Source of the DNA: Scalesia atractyloides
Taxonomy: Eukaryota > Streptophyta > Magnoliopsida > Asterales > Asteraceae
Reading direction: 5' to 3'
NCBI GenBank assembly: GCA_947069175.1
Contig: CAMTDV010000023.1
Location: forward strand, 88,505,563-88,569,562
Length of the DNA: 64,000 bases
The notes beneath the pieces were generated by a model. It had not been told where the DNA came from, made no database searches, and worked only from the letters and a program-made list of their open reading frames with translations. Position numbers and translations under genes: made by a program. Below are positions 1-10,308 of this stretch, in pieces. The first letter of the stretch is position 1. Each line of letters opens with the position of its first letter.

Positions 1-547
1 CGTTTTGGGCGTGCGACCAGTCAAAACGATCGTGAGGAAAAATCTCATTTTTCTGCAAACGCCTTAGGCGGTTGGGTGGACATTCGGGCCAAAAAAAAGG
101 CTTATTTATATGAGTATTTTTCATTTTTATGTTTTTTGGGCTTTTTGCCAACTTTTGTTTTGTTTTAGTTTTTGGCCCGAGTGTATTTTGGGGCCCGTTT
201 CGAATTTGTAACTCTATTAATATGTTGGTTATGAGGGGATAATGATCAGATTTCAGTTTCGAAAAAAAAAACAGTTTTTCACTTCAAATTCCGTGCCCTT
301 TGGGTTGAATTTTGGGGTTGGGACAAGTTCATCACGGGTATTCGTAGAATCAACGTGATTTATCTTACTTATCGTTTCTACTCTACATCACAACGTTTGA
401 GAGAATTAAACACTAGCCTTCTTAATTTTAATCTTGAACTTACACAAAAGCACATTCCATAGACTTCCAAGTCTAGGCTTTGACCTAGGATTACTCAACT
501 CAGTATTAAGTTATTAGTATTATTTTTTATTTGATTTTAACAGGAAA
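1..547. other. No gene seen; retroelement-like leader or LTR tail
   Basis: There is no coding signal here. The stretch is T-rich and G/T-rich and runs directly into the degenerate proline-rich reading frame at 548, just after a TTTTAACAG that could be read as a splice acceptor. By position it is probably the LTR or leader of the element whose ORFs follow; no LTR end or primer-binding site was found. Confidence 0.35.
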
Positions 548-1640
548 ATGCCACCAAGAGTAGGAGGAAGAAGTTAAGGACCAATGAGCGGAGGACCATC
601 TGGACATATCCCTTCACAACCCATCACCCAAATCCTTATGAGGATTCGGGCGATTCTTAGCCAGTAGCGAGACATTCTAACTCATAAGAACATTCGCCTA
701 CACATACACAAAACTCGTACCATTCCTACCATTCAACCATTCTTATCACTCTCATCATTCGTATCATGATGAGTTTAACCCTAACCACTACTTCAACACA
801 CCCCCAGCTGATCAGAATCAGTTGGATGAACCCAAACCCATGGATGAAGACTCCGATCCAGAAATACCGCCGTCAGGATCGCACACACATCCCATCGAAA
901 TATCTAGCGATTCAAACTCTTATGCTGGATCGCCATATCAAGGTCCTAATGAATGGGACCAATATTGGAACCAATTCACTTTTGCTAACACTCCTTCCTA
1001 TCACCACCCAACACCTCCTGTACAAGAAGATGTTCACATGGAAATGGTGGAACAACATCAGCCACCACCTAAGCCACCGAGGAGGAAACTGGAGCACGTA
1101 TGTCGGTACGTGCAGGTCAACGATTGGGTTCGCTACCACCGTTACCCAAAACTTACCCTACAATTCACGAGGACCCACAAATGGGTGAACCCTCCGATGC
1201 TTCACCTGTGGTGGAACCAACACCATCACTAGTGGTCTAACCACCACCATCGGGTTTTAATAACCCTATCCTAACATATCCGGATACACCTGGATATGTT
1301 CCTTTTAACCCATCTATGCCGGTAAATTATCAGGCACCTTCGCATGACCCTTATATGCAAGCGGTCTTGCATAACGCACTTTACCCGTCTCCTTTCCCAC
1401 CTGCTTATCCACCTACTGGATATCCAAGTTATGGGTACCAGTATCCTATTATGCCACAACCACAACCCCAACCTCCGCCGCCACTTGAGGCTATCAATGT
1501 GGCCTTGGAATGAATGAAGGAAATGCAACAACAAGCGGAGAAAAACGGAGAAGAAGACGAATAAGTTCTTCAAAAAGCTCTCCAAGTTGGTTAAGGGAAA
1601 GAAGGACGAGTGAAGACTCTTCTATTATTATATTTAATCC
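548..1640 (+). pseudogene. Degenerate proline-rich retroelement ORF upstream of a Ty3/gypsy gag
   Basis: The frame begins with ATG at 548 but stops after nine codons. Coding-like pieces continue in shifted frames: an acidic segment (MDEPKPMDEDSDPEIPPSG, from 822), a Pro/His-rich stretch, and a Pro/Tyr-rich tail from about 1316 ending in an EEDE-like acidic and basic stretch near 1560. I recognise the style (MPPR start, 'PMDED..PEIPPSGSPTHPIEISS', then PAYPP.GYP.YGYQYP) from proline-rich proteins in Asteraceae retroelement clusters; its function is unknown to me. It lies 1.2 kb upstream of the gag at 2861, so it may be an extra ORF of element A or a separate relic. Several frameshifts and stops make it a pseudogene. 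Confidence 0.55.
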
Positions 1641-2208
1641 CTGCGAGGACATTGTTATTTCCTTTAAGTCCCTGTGTGGACAATTGTTATTTTCTTTAAG
1701 TCCTTGCATGGACAATTTGTTTCAATTATTTCTAGTATTGTAATTTCTATCATCATTTAATGAAATATTTTGTAATTATATATATGTATTATCCTCTTCA
1801 AGCGAACGTCTCGATTTTACTCGAAATTTATGCTCTGCTATATAACTCCAAAAGATCTTAATGGTTTTGATTAGCCAAGTGGCACAGACCACATATTTGG
1901 CCAGCTTATAAATGATAGTTAAGGATAAAAGGGCCTTCTATCATGATAGTTAAGGGGAGTTATCCTTCTATCCAGAGGTGGTGGACTAGGTTCAAGCCTC
2001 CAAGTCATTAAGGTCAATGAGACCGGGATTATTAATCAACCATTAAGGTATTCTTATGTTAACATTCAGGAATGTTCATACTCCTGGTAGTGTGACTTGA
2101 GGAACCACACTAATAGTCTAGGTGATGGACTACGTCCTAAAACTTTTTAGATAGCCTATTTGATCAATATGATCCCGGCTAATATCATCAGTGTGATGAT
2201 AATATTGA
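1641..2208. other. Non-coding spacer, nothing recognised
   Basis: AT-rich sequence after the proline-rich frame. It has imperfect internal duplications (for example 'gatagttaagg' near 1914 and 1943, and CCCTG.G.GGACA.TGTTATTT near 1648 and 1671). No ORF, tRNA or transposon terminus was identified. Confidence 0.4.
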
Positions 2209-2580
2209 CGTCCATTAATGATAGGCCAAAGTGTCGTATTATGTCCAGTAGTGATAGGCCAAAGTGCCATATTTTATTCATTAGTGACAGGCCAAAGTGC
2301 CATATTTTATCCATTAGTGACAGGCCAACGTGTCATATTTTGTCCATTAGTGACAGGCCGACGTGCCATATTTTATGTCCATTAGTGACACGCCTACATG
2401 CCATATTTTATGTCCTTTAGTGACAGGCCAACATGCCATATTTTATGGCCATTAGTGACAGGCCAACGTGCCATATTTTAGGTCCATTAGTGACAGACCA
2501 ACGTGCCATAACTATATGTCGATTAGTGACAGGCCTGTGAGCCATATTTTAACGTCCTTCGTGACAAGCCTATGAGCTAC
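2209..2580 (+). repeat. Tandem repeat, about 35-bp unit, about 11 copies
   Basis: Each unit reads roughly TTAGTGACAGGCCAACGTGC followed by CATATTTTATGTCCA, and recurs about every 34-37 bp, drifting gradually (ataggcc, gacaggcc, gacacgcc, gacaagcc). It sits between the proline-rich frame and the gag start of element A, a usual place for leader minisatellites in plant Ty3/gypsy elements. A frame stays open through part of it only because the unit lacks stops. Confidence 0.9.
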
Positions 2581-2860
2581 ATATAATTGTCTAATGACAA
2601 TGATAGTTGTGACATTACGATCCACTGTCTAATAATATATGGAGTACGTCCAAATTGTAATTTGCCTCTGATGGTCCTTTTGAGACCTAGGCCAAATATA
2701 GATAACATTCATAGAATATTAAGCCTAAGAGTTGTGATTATATTCACACTAGTTTGAATAGGAAATGGATTTATATATCCAAATTTTTAAAGCCAATATG
2801 GTTATTAATACCATGGCTAAGAGAAGTTTAATTTGGTGTTTAGAACCAAAAGCTTCAACA

Positions 2861-3725
2861 ATGGCTAACTCGGACGAGGCGCAAAGTAGCCACCGGGATA
2901 TTAACTCTAACGACGCCAAAAACATAGCCATTAATAATGATGATTTCCAAGCTCGCATTGATGCAGCTGTTGGAAAGGCCATGGAAAAGGCCATCGAAAA
3001 ACTTAAGGAGTCGAGCGCTACTCGCTCCAGACCTTTATCTATTCCGCCATCCTCAGCTCATAAGGAGAGCTCTGTTCATGCTTCATATGCGAAAAGTGAA
3101 CCAGAAAATTAGAATTTAATAATAGGTCCCGCGCTTCTGAAGACGGATGTACCTATAAATACTTCGTCTCCTGTAAACCCCTATATTTCAATGGAGAGAA
3201 GGGAGCGGTTGAAGCCTTGAAATGGCTTGATGAAATGGAGACAATAGTGAATATCAGCGGTTGTGCTTATAAGGATGTTGTAAAGTATGTATCACAGTCC
3301 TTCAAGGGCGATGCCCTGATTTGGTGGAAGGCAATGGTCCAATCAACAGGTAAGGTACACCTGTACAACTTGGGATGGTCCAAGTTTGTTGATCTTGTAA
3401 AGGAAACTTACTGCCAACCTCATGAGGTGGAGAAGATAGATTCATATTTTCTAACTCTCACCATGAGGAATATAGACTGTAGAAAGTATGTTTCTGAGTT
3501 CAATTCCCTTCTAGATTAGTTTCCTACCAAATCACCCATGAACCCAAACGCAATGCGCGTTTCATTAATGGGTTAGCGCCCAAGATAAAGGGCATGATAA
3601 AGGCTGCACAACCTAGTACCTACAGGTCTGCTGTTGACCTATCTCTCTCCCTCACCTTATATTTGGTGAGGCAAAAGTCAGTTAAAGCTGAGACTGACAG
3701 GAAAAGGAAGAGAGAGAATGGTAAC
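2861..3725 (+). pseudogene. Element A gag, N-terminal part (Ty3/gypsy), broken
   Basis: The frame starts at the ATG in MANSDEAQSS and is interrupted by TAG at 3110. It resumes in another frame from about 3130 with a retrotrans_gag-type domain: the segment ...PLYFNGEKGAVEALKWLDEM, then GDALIWW (the conserved A..WW of this fold) and W.KFVDLVKETY. Another stop falls at 3517. The C-terminal zinc knuckles lie 12.5 kb away at 16.29 kb, because element B inserted after 3725. The capsid-like domain is still readable, but the frame cannot give a full protein. The family assignment rests on the domain pattern only. Confidence 0.8.
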
Positions 3726-3910
3726 TGTAACATTTGTCAAAAACGGGTTTTCAAAACCCGCTCCGTTTTGTAATCAAATATCAAGTTATAAATGTCACGT
3801 TGAATATTTATGATTATTTTGATTTAAAATGATACATAATTAATAAATAAACTAAACTATAAAAATTATATTTGATAAAAAGTTAAAACAAAATAAATAA
3901 AAAGGATATG

Positions 3911-3996
3911 TTGCTGCCGGGACTCGAACCCGGGTCAGCCAGATCTGAAATCCAACGACTTAACATACACTCGCATCACCACTCCGCCACTTGTTA
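3911..3996 (-). other. Antisense class-II tRNA-like module in LTR
   Basis: On the minus strand an A-box-like TGGCGGAGTGG is followed about 50 nt later by GGTTCGAGTCC. The T-arm is perfect (5-bp CCGGG/CCCGG stem, 7-nt TTCGAGT loop). The A-to-B spacing suits a class II (Leu/Ser-like) tRNA. The acceptor stem does not pair, so a functional tRNA is unlikely. It recurs at 10228-10308, 13662-13748 and 41415-41500, and in diverged form at 27640-27710. Confidence 0.7.
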
Positions 3997-4825
3997 TTTT
4001 CTGTTATCCCTAGGAAACAAATAACATTTATACACAAACTCGGTTAAACCGGTTGCGCCAACTGAGAAACGGAAATCGGCAATTCAATCGTCAAATCGTT
4101 TGATTACTCGCACATTCACGTTTATAACCGATGAACCGATGATGTTAATCAATTCAGAAGTGATTGAACATCAATTTTCATTATTACCGGTTTTTATAAC
4201 CGAAAAGAATCAAGTCCAGATTACTTCAACTCCAGACCCCTCTCGCGACTCAGAAACATCATACCAACACTCCATTTCACTTTCGTCACACTTTCAGTTC
4301 GTCAGAACGCTTAAATCAACTCGCCGGAGTTCTGTAAAATTCGCCGGAAAACCGTATTCGTCCTCAAACGGTAAATCTTTCAATATCATTGTAGTTCAAC
4401 AATTGTTAGGCTATTTCTAACTTAAACCTCTCAATTAAAATCGAATTCAGGCACTGTATTCAGCTAATTTCAGTTCACCGGAAATATTCTGAAAATCTCT
4501 ATATTCATCTGAGAATCGGTAAGGGCATTCAAACCCTCTGTTAACATTTGCTGATCACTTCAATTTTACGATTAGCTAATAAAAACGGTTAATTGTCTTG
4601 TTCAGTTGAAGAGCATAAAAACAGGGACCGACACATTGCCGGAATTCTGAAATAAACCGTTCATCGGTATGTTCACCCCTAATTACCGTCTCTGTCATTT
4701 CATTTTAGCATTAAGAATGTTTGGTAATCATAAAAACAAGAAACGGATCAGTGATTCAGTCGACTGAAATTTGAATGAAGAAGACGAAGTTATAAGTTTA
4801 TTTAAAACCAGTAAAATGAACGAGT

Positions 4826-4900
4826 TAGACACACAGTCCAGCGGTGGACTGTGTGCAAATTATACACGCACGTCACAAGTTCGATTCCTGATACACGCAC
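4826..4900 (+). other. tRNA-like hairpin/B-box module 1
   Basis: An 11-bp perfect stem, CACACAGTCCA (4830-4840) with TGGACTGTGTG (4845-4855), has the 4-nt loop GCGG. AGTTCGATTCC, a good B-box, follows at 4878. The hairpin sits where a tRNA D-arm would be and is longer than any D-arm. No matching acceptor stem was seen. Confidence 0.65.
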
Positions 4901-4989
4901 TCCTTATGTAATAAAATGCCTTTTTGTTTAAAACTGAACCGGGTTAACTCCGTTAGTTGTTAAGTATAATAAAAACCGAGATAATAACC

Positions 4990-5069
4990 AGGTTAGACAC
5001 ACAGTCCAGCGGTGGACTGTGTGCAACACTAAGTCACACGTCGCGAGTTCGAAACCTGATACTGGCACC
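4990..5069 (+). other. tRNA-like hairpin/B-box module 2
   Basis: The same 11-bp stem as module 1 (4998-5008 with 5013-5023) is followed by GAGTTCGAAACC at 5045 and ends in GGCACC. It begins GGTTAGACAC like the other sense modules. The spacing of 160-170 bp between modules suggests they arose by tandem duplication. Confidence 0.65.
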
Positions 5070-5159
5070 GGTTCGTTGAATTAAAATGTTTTTGAAATTA
5101 AAAGAATTTTGGTTAAACCGAATTAGTATATAAATATAACTAAAAACAAGATTATTTCG

Positions 5160-5236
5160 GGTTAGACACGTAGCTCAGTTGGTAGAGCTGCGTGCACGCG
5201 TACGGGAGGTCTCGGGTTCGAGCCTCACCCGGCGCA
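5160..5236 (+). other. tRNA-like hairpin/B-box module 3 (best A-box)
   Basis: It contains TAGCTCAGTTGGTAGAGC, a textbook tRNA D-arm/A-box. Flanking bases extend it into a 10-bp stem, CACGTAGCTC (5167-5176) with GAGCTGCGTG (5185-5194), one G-T pair. GGTTCGAGCC (5215-5224) is the B-box. The T-stem is only partly paired and no acceptor stem is evident. It could recruit RNA polymerase III, but that is inference. Confidence 0.7.
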
Positions 5237-5804
5237 AACAATTTCGCTGACCGAACCGGTCAACAAGTCAACGGTCAACGGTCAACGCAAAATAAACAAT
5301 TTTTTATATTTTTATTTATTTAATTTAATTTAAAAATCAATTAAAAATACTTAAAAATAACATTTTTAAAGATAGAAAATAGCCTTAAACTCACAAAAAT
5401 ATATCTAAAAATTTCATTAAAATCCTTAATAAAATCCACTCATTTACTATATTTTTCCGTTATTATTTAGGTTAGAAATTCTCGTTGTTCAATTCTCCCG
5501 ATTCGTGCGCATCTCATTATCTCCATTCAAACGCACCCAATGTGAGTGAATCTTTACAAATTCCCCGTTTTAATCACGTTTTGGGGTGTATCATGTGTCT
5601 TGTTATATATATTATAATTAAACCATTGTGCATACATCATATCATGAACATGTGTATTCAGTTTGTTTCAACTGTTGTGTAGTTATTGTTGGATGCAATT
5701 TATTATTTTCAGTACATGCAATTTCATAGGCCGCCGCTCCCCATTACATTATGAGCGTTGAGCATGTTCCCCATTTCATTATAAGGTTGAACCTGGCGTG
5801 CCCA

Positions 5805-5971
5805 CATACGATCGGCTCCGTTTGATTGAGCCTTGATCGCACGGACATTTTACATTTTCAGTACATGCAATACGATCGGCTCCGTTTGATTGAGCCTTGA
5901 TCGCATGGACATTTTACATTTTCAGTACATGCAATACGATCGGCTCCGTTTGATTGAGCCTTGATCGCACA
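5805..5971 (+). repeat. 64-bp hairpin satellite, 3 copies, in 5' LTR of B
   Basis: Three copies at an exact 64-bp period, starting near 5809, 5873 and 5937. Each copy folds: CGATC-GGCTC, a 9-nt loop, then GAGCC-tt-GATCG. The spacer carries CAGTACATGCAATA. Copy number varies in related LTRs: 4 in the inverted solo LTR, 3 in the 3' LTR, 2 in the solo LTR at 41233, 1 in element E. Confidence 0.9.
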
Positions 5972-6448
5972 GTTCCAATTATGTTATTTATCGTATGATG
6001 TTGGTATGTTAATGTATGTTATCATATGTTATTGTATGTTATAGTTGTGATTGCTATTTGCCACTGCTTGATTATTTACATTTGCTCATTTATGTTTATG
6101 CACAATTTTTCATTGATAAATTAACAAGTAAATCTTTAATAAATGTTTATCTAATAAGGTTCACTCGCCAACTTATGTTGACCCAAAAACCCCCATTTTT
6201 ACACATGATACAGGTGAACCAGCAGCAGCCAGAAACACATAGGATTGGATTAGAAGAATAAAATGATTTAGAATTTGGGATTGTTATGTTTGATTTATTT
6301 TCTTTGTATTGTATGAACATGTTTGGATTATTTGGAATGTAACTTTGACTTTAATAAATATGAAACATATTAGTAAATGTCATGAGCTTTGGTGATAACC
6401 CAATTATGCCCCGATTCTTATTCCGCTGCGGGTCGGGGTGTGACAGAT

Positions 6449-6460
6449 TGGTATCAGAGC
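6449..6460 (+). promoter_or_regulatory. Primer-binding site of element B (initiator Met tRNA type)
   Basis: TGGTATCAGAGC lies 3 bp inside the 5' LTR end. This is the usual plant LTR-retrotransposon site complementary to the 3' end of initiator methionine tRNA, and it fixes the element's orientation and LTR boundary. Confidence 0.95.
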
Positions 6461-7254
6461 CATGACTATAGGGATATAAGATAGGTTATTAGACCCTTAG
6501 AGCCTATACTATAGTTGATTAGAAACTTATAAGATTTTTGTGTGTTACATGCCAAATTTCATGATGTTTATATGTTTTATGTTAAATGTTACATTCAATG
6601 TTATGCAAGCATGTTCATAAGTATGTATTATCATATAATGCCTATTCTGAATCATATACTCATAACATATCACATCCATCAAAGCACACACCACATCATG
6701 ATTGCTTTTACAATGATTTTTGTGTTTTTAAATCTCATCAAAGTGAGTTCGCATGACGGGCATGTAGTAACTGGAAGGGTACCAGTACCGGTAGTCGGAA
6801 CGTCCTGTCTAGGCTGGCATTCGTATAAATCCAAAATAAAGGACCAGTTTGCCTACCCGGGGACCAACGATGAGAGTACGAAGTACCTATTAGGCCAAAG
6901 CATGCTATACCAAACGTCGTGTGAGCTAACCCCACTTTGAGTTGTCATTGTGTCTACACCTGGACACGTTCCGACCAAACATCTCAAGAACATATTTTGT
7001 GGTTTGCATTCGGGTGATGTGAGTGTTAAATTGCCAATACTAATGTGAATCCTACCAAGCCAATAGCCATGGGGGCCCACATGACTATATAGGTGAAGGT
7101 ATGGGAGACATTTGAGGCCCAACATGAGCAAACCCAAGACATAGTATGGATGTAGTTGCATTATTGATATTTATGTTATTTTCATTTTCTTAAAGACACA
7201 TGACACCTAAAAGGACTCCATAAACTCACAATCTTCTTATGTACGTTCCTGTAG
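6461..7254 (+). other. Untranslated leader of element B
   Basis: This lies between the PBS and the gag ATG. A 132-codon frame (6542-6940) is open but resembles nothing I know and lacks compositional signs of a protein. A segment around 7020-7200 (GGGGGCCCACATGACTA and neighbours) recurs in reverse complement upstream of element E's gag at 32640-32830, so the leader is shared between the two elements. Confidence 0.6.
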
Positions 7255-7722
7255 ATGTCTTCTAGACAACAACGAAGGGGTAAAAGATCAGGAAGGTCTC
7301 AGGAACGCTTGGCCACACAAATCGCGAAACAAATGGCCACGATATTGCCTGACATTGTGGTCCAAGTACAACAAGCCCTCGCTACAAATCCTACTAACCT
7401 TCCCCAACAACATGACCAGGACATCGACAACCTTCCTACCAGCAAGTGCTTAGATAAACATTTCAAGTCTTGTGATCCTCCTAAATTTGAAGGGACCGAA
7501 GGTGTCACTGCTCTTCTCCACTGGTTTGAGGAGATGGAAAACACTTTTCTCAACTGCGATTGACCTGAGGATCGCAAGGTTCAATACGCCACCGGGAGAC
7601 TATTTGGGGTAGCTCTCACCTGGGGGAATACTGAAAAGGGGAAGAGGGGAATTGATGATGCAATGGCCTTAACGTGGGAGGAGTTAAGGGAAATCATGAC
7701 TAGGCGTTTCTGTCCTAGGAGT
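7255..7722 (+). pseudogene. Element B gag, 5' part, interrupted by solo LTR
   Basis: It starts with ATG and a basic MSSRQQRRGKRSGRSQERLA segment, then a retrotrans_gag domain (F.SCDPPKFEGTEGVTALLHW, WFEEMEN, GVALTWGNTEKGKRG, LREIMTRRF). It matches the gag of element E at 31710-32591 residue by residue over long stretches. A TGA at 7561 interrupts it where E has a Cys codon. The tryptophan pair of ALTWW is reduced to WG here. The reading frame runs into the solo LTR at 7723 and picks up again in the same frame after 10497 when one TSD copy is discounted. Confidence 0.9.
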
Positions 7723-8198
7723 TGTCACACCCCGACCCGCAGCGGAAATAAGAGTCGGGGCATAATTGGGTTATCACCAAAGCACATGACATTTACTATT
7801 ATGTTTCATAATTAAATGAAGTCAAAATTACATTTCTCAAACATGCAAGCATGTTCATTCATTACAAGGGAAAATAACCAAACATAATAATCCAAATACT
7901 AAATCGTTTTATTTCTTCTAATCCAAGCCCTATGTGTTCCTAGCTGCTGCTGGTTCACCTGTATCATGTGTAAAATAGGAGGTTTTTGGGTCAACATAAG
8001 TTGGCGAGTGAACCTTATAGATAAACATTTGATAATGAATTCATGGTTAGTTTATCAATAAAATATTGTGCATAATCATAAAAGAGCACATGTATGTAAT
8101 CACACATTGGCAAATATCAATTACAATTATATCATACATTAACAATCGATTTCATACATGAACATACCAACATCATATAACAATTAACATAAATAAAC

Positions 8199-8430
8199 TG
8201 TGCGATCAAGGCTCAATCAAACGGAGCCGATCGTATTGCATGAACTGGAAGTGTAAATTGAACTGTGCGCTCAAGGCTCAATCAAACGGAGCCGAACGTA
8301 TTGCATGAACTGGAAATGTAAATTGAACTGTGCACTCAAGGCTCAATCAAACGAAGCCGAGCGTATTGCATGTATTGAAATGTAAAATGAAATGACCGAT
8401 CAAGGCTCAATCAAACGGAGCCGATCGTGC
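8199..8430 (-). repeat. Hairpin satellite, 4 copies, in inverted solo LTR
   Basis: Four copies of the unit GATCAAGGCTCAATCAAACG followed by GAGCCGATCG occur at about 64-66 bp spacing. The inner GGCTC/GAGCC stem is kept in most copies while the outer arm varies (GATC, GCTC, ACTC). Confidence 0.85.
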
Positions 8431-8981
8431 GGGCACGCCAAGATCAACCGCATAATTAAATGGGGATCCAACTCAACCTCGATGGATGGGGAGCCACGGC
8501 CTCGGCAATTGCATGTATTGAACAAATAATTTGCATACAATAATAACTACTTAACAGCAACAAACTAATACACGTGTCATGATATGATATATGCACAATA
8601 ACTTGATTATAATATGTAAATGAACAAGACACATGATACACCCCAAAATCGTGATTAAAACGGGGAATTTTGAAGGTTCATTCACATTGGGTGCGTTGAA
8701 TTTGGGATGGTGAGATGCGCACGATTTAGACAAAGCGAGTCAACGAGGAATCACTAACCTAAATAATAATGGAAAAATAAATTAAATAGATGGATTTTAT
8801 TAAAGATTTTTATGGAATTTTTAGATATATTTTTGTGAGTCTATGGCTATTTTCTATCCTTAAAAATGTTATTTTTAAGTATTTTTAATTGATTTTTAAA
8901 TTAAAATAAACAAATAAATATATAAAAAAATATTATTATTTTACTGTTTGACCGTTGACCGGTTCGGTCAGCGGTAAATGT

Positions 8982-9399
8982 GTGCGCCAAGCGGGATTCG
9001 AACCGGTGACCTTCGGTTCACGTGCACGTAGCTCTACCAACTGAGCTACGTGACTAACCCGTTAGAAACCCAGTTTTAATTATATTTATATACTTATTCG
9101 AATTTACCGAAAATTCCTTTCTTTTGCAAAATGTTTTAATCTCATGGACCGGTGCTTATGACGGGACTCGAACGCGCGACGTGAAGTTTATTTTGCACAC
9201 AGTCCACCGCTGGACTGTGTGTCTAACCCGGTTATATTCTTGATTTATATTATACTTAACAACTACTCGCTCTAACCCGGTTAGTTCATGAATAAAAAGA
9301 AATGTTATTACGTAGAGCGTGCGTGTAGTAAGGATCGAACTCGGGACTTGTATATAAACTTTGCACACAGTCCACCGCTGGACTGTGTGTCTAACCCGT
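8982..9399 (-). other. Three sense tRNA-like hairpin/B-box modules in inverted solo LTR
   Basis: The modules lie at 8982-9060, 9147-9230 and 9318-9399, all minus strand. The first has a perfect 10-bp stem CACGTAGCTC/GAGCTACGTG (9025-9052) with the loop TACCAACT on the + strand, and a B-box GGTTCGAATCC. The other two have the 11-bp CACACAGTCCA/TGGACTGTGTG stem followed by GAGTTCG or CGTTCGAG B-boxes. Order and spacing match B's own LTRs. Confidence 0.65.
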
Positions 9400-10227
9400 T
9401 TATTATCCGAATTTTATTTACTCTTATCCTGTTTTTAAGTTCGTCTTCTTCACTACAATTATCGACTTTACTCAAACAACTGGTTCGTGATTTAACTACT
9501 TAAATAACATGACTACTAGCTTGAATGTACAAAACTGAACCGTTTGGGGAAAGGAAATACCGGACAGGTCGTCTTCTTTAAAGAGTCCGGCGACAATCAG
9601 ATAGCCCTGTTTTTGAACCTCCGATTGAGAGAGTCTATCAACAGAATTAAGGAATTAGATTTGAAATTGAACCAGAGTACATGGTTTATTAGCACGATTG
9701 AATGTGTTTACCGTTAACTAGCGAGTTTCCGGCAAATTCCAGAATTTCTCCGGCGAACCCAGAGAATCCAGTAAAGTCTTCTATGACTGATTTTTAGTGA
9801 TGGATTAATGTTAGTAGAGTCCTAACAATAGATTGAAACCACAAAGGAGGAAAATCTTACCGGTTTATGTTGAACACGGTTTTCCGGCGAGTTCTGCAGA
9901 GAATTCCGGCGAACAGTTTTTGGTGCTCAAAAGGCTTGAAAACGCGACGAAAAGGAAAGGGAGTGTTGTTGTGACAGTTCTGAATCGCACAAATGATTGG
10001 AACTTGAATTATTCAGAGTTTGATAACTTTTCGGTTTCAAAAACCGAAACTTTAAGTTCATTCAATTTAGTCTTAATTAGAAACCGATATTGATCGGTTA
10101 TAAGCTAGCTAAACGAGTTTGAACTGATTTGGCGATTCGGTTTACCGATTTCCGTTATGCAGATGGCATTAACGGTTGATTGAGTTTGCGTATAAGATCC
10201 AATTGTCTTCCTAAAGTTAACAGAAAA

Positions 10228-10308
10228 CACTTGATGGCGGAGTGGTTTGGGAAGTGGATGTTAAGTTGTTGGAGGCAGTTGACCCGGGTTCGAGTCCGGT
10301 CAGCTACA
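10228..10308 (+). other. Class-II tRNA-like module (antisense within its LTR)
   Basis: TGGCGGAGTGG at 10235-10245 is the A-box-like segment, and GGTTCGAGTCC at 10287-10297 is the B-box. The stretch is 74-80 nt long with a variable-arm-sized gap. The T-stem is shifted by a small deletion relative to the B LTR copies, and the acceptor ends do not pair. Confidence 0.6.

Larger units (their letters stand above)
3726..6445 (+). repeat. 5' LTR of element B (2720 bp)
   Basis: It is bounded by the TSD GTAAC and by the PBS. In order it contains a perfect 17-bp palindrome (3744-3760), an antisense class-II tRNA-like module, three sense tRNA-like hairpin modules, GGTCAAC repeats near 5263-5286, a 64-bp hairpin satellite (5805-5971), and a terminal hairpin with a CCCCGA/TCGGGG stem at 6409-6438. 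No TATA box could be assigned with confidence. The length is unusually large for a plant Ty3/gypsy element with this little internal coding sequence. Confidence 0.95.

Noticed and set aside
2160..2420. 86-codon Cys/His/Arg repeat protein
   Set aside because: The frame follows the 35-bp tandem repeat and ends within it; no start context or domain.
2209..2580. CRISPR array
   Set aside because: Contiguous degenerate tandem repeat without spacers, in a plant retroelement.
3911..3996. Functional tRNA gene (minus strand)
   Set aside because: A good T-arm and A-box are present, but the acceptor stem does not pair, and the same sequence recurs in every LTR copy of the family; treated as a tRNA-like module.
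4100..4420. 106-codon ORF in the B LTR (also 13852-14148)
   Set aside because: The two LTR copies diverge by frameshift at the 3' end of the frame and the solo LTR at 41233 does not keep it; no domain.
5160..5236. Functional tRNA gene with perfect D-arm
   Set aside because: The D-arm stem is too long (10 bp), the T-stem is poorly paired, and no acceptor stem is present.
6542..6940. 132-codon ORF in the leader of element B
   Set aside because: Met/His/Tyr-rich composition reflecting AT-rich DNA; no similarity known to me and no equivalent in element E's leader.
9833..10093. 86-codon ORF in the inverted solo LTR
   Set aside because: Lies inside LTR sequence shared with copies where the frame is not kept.
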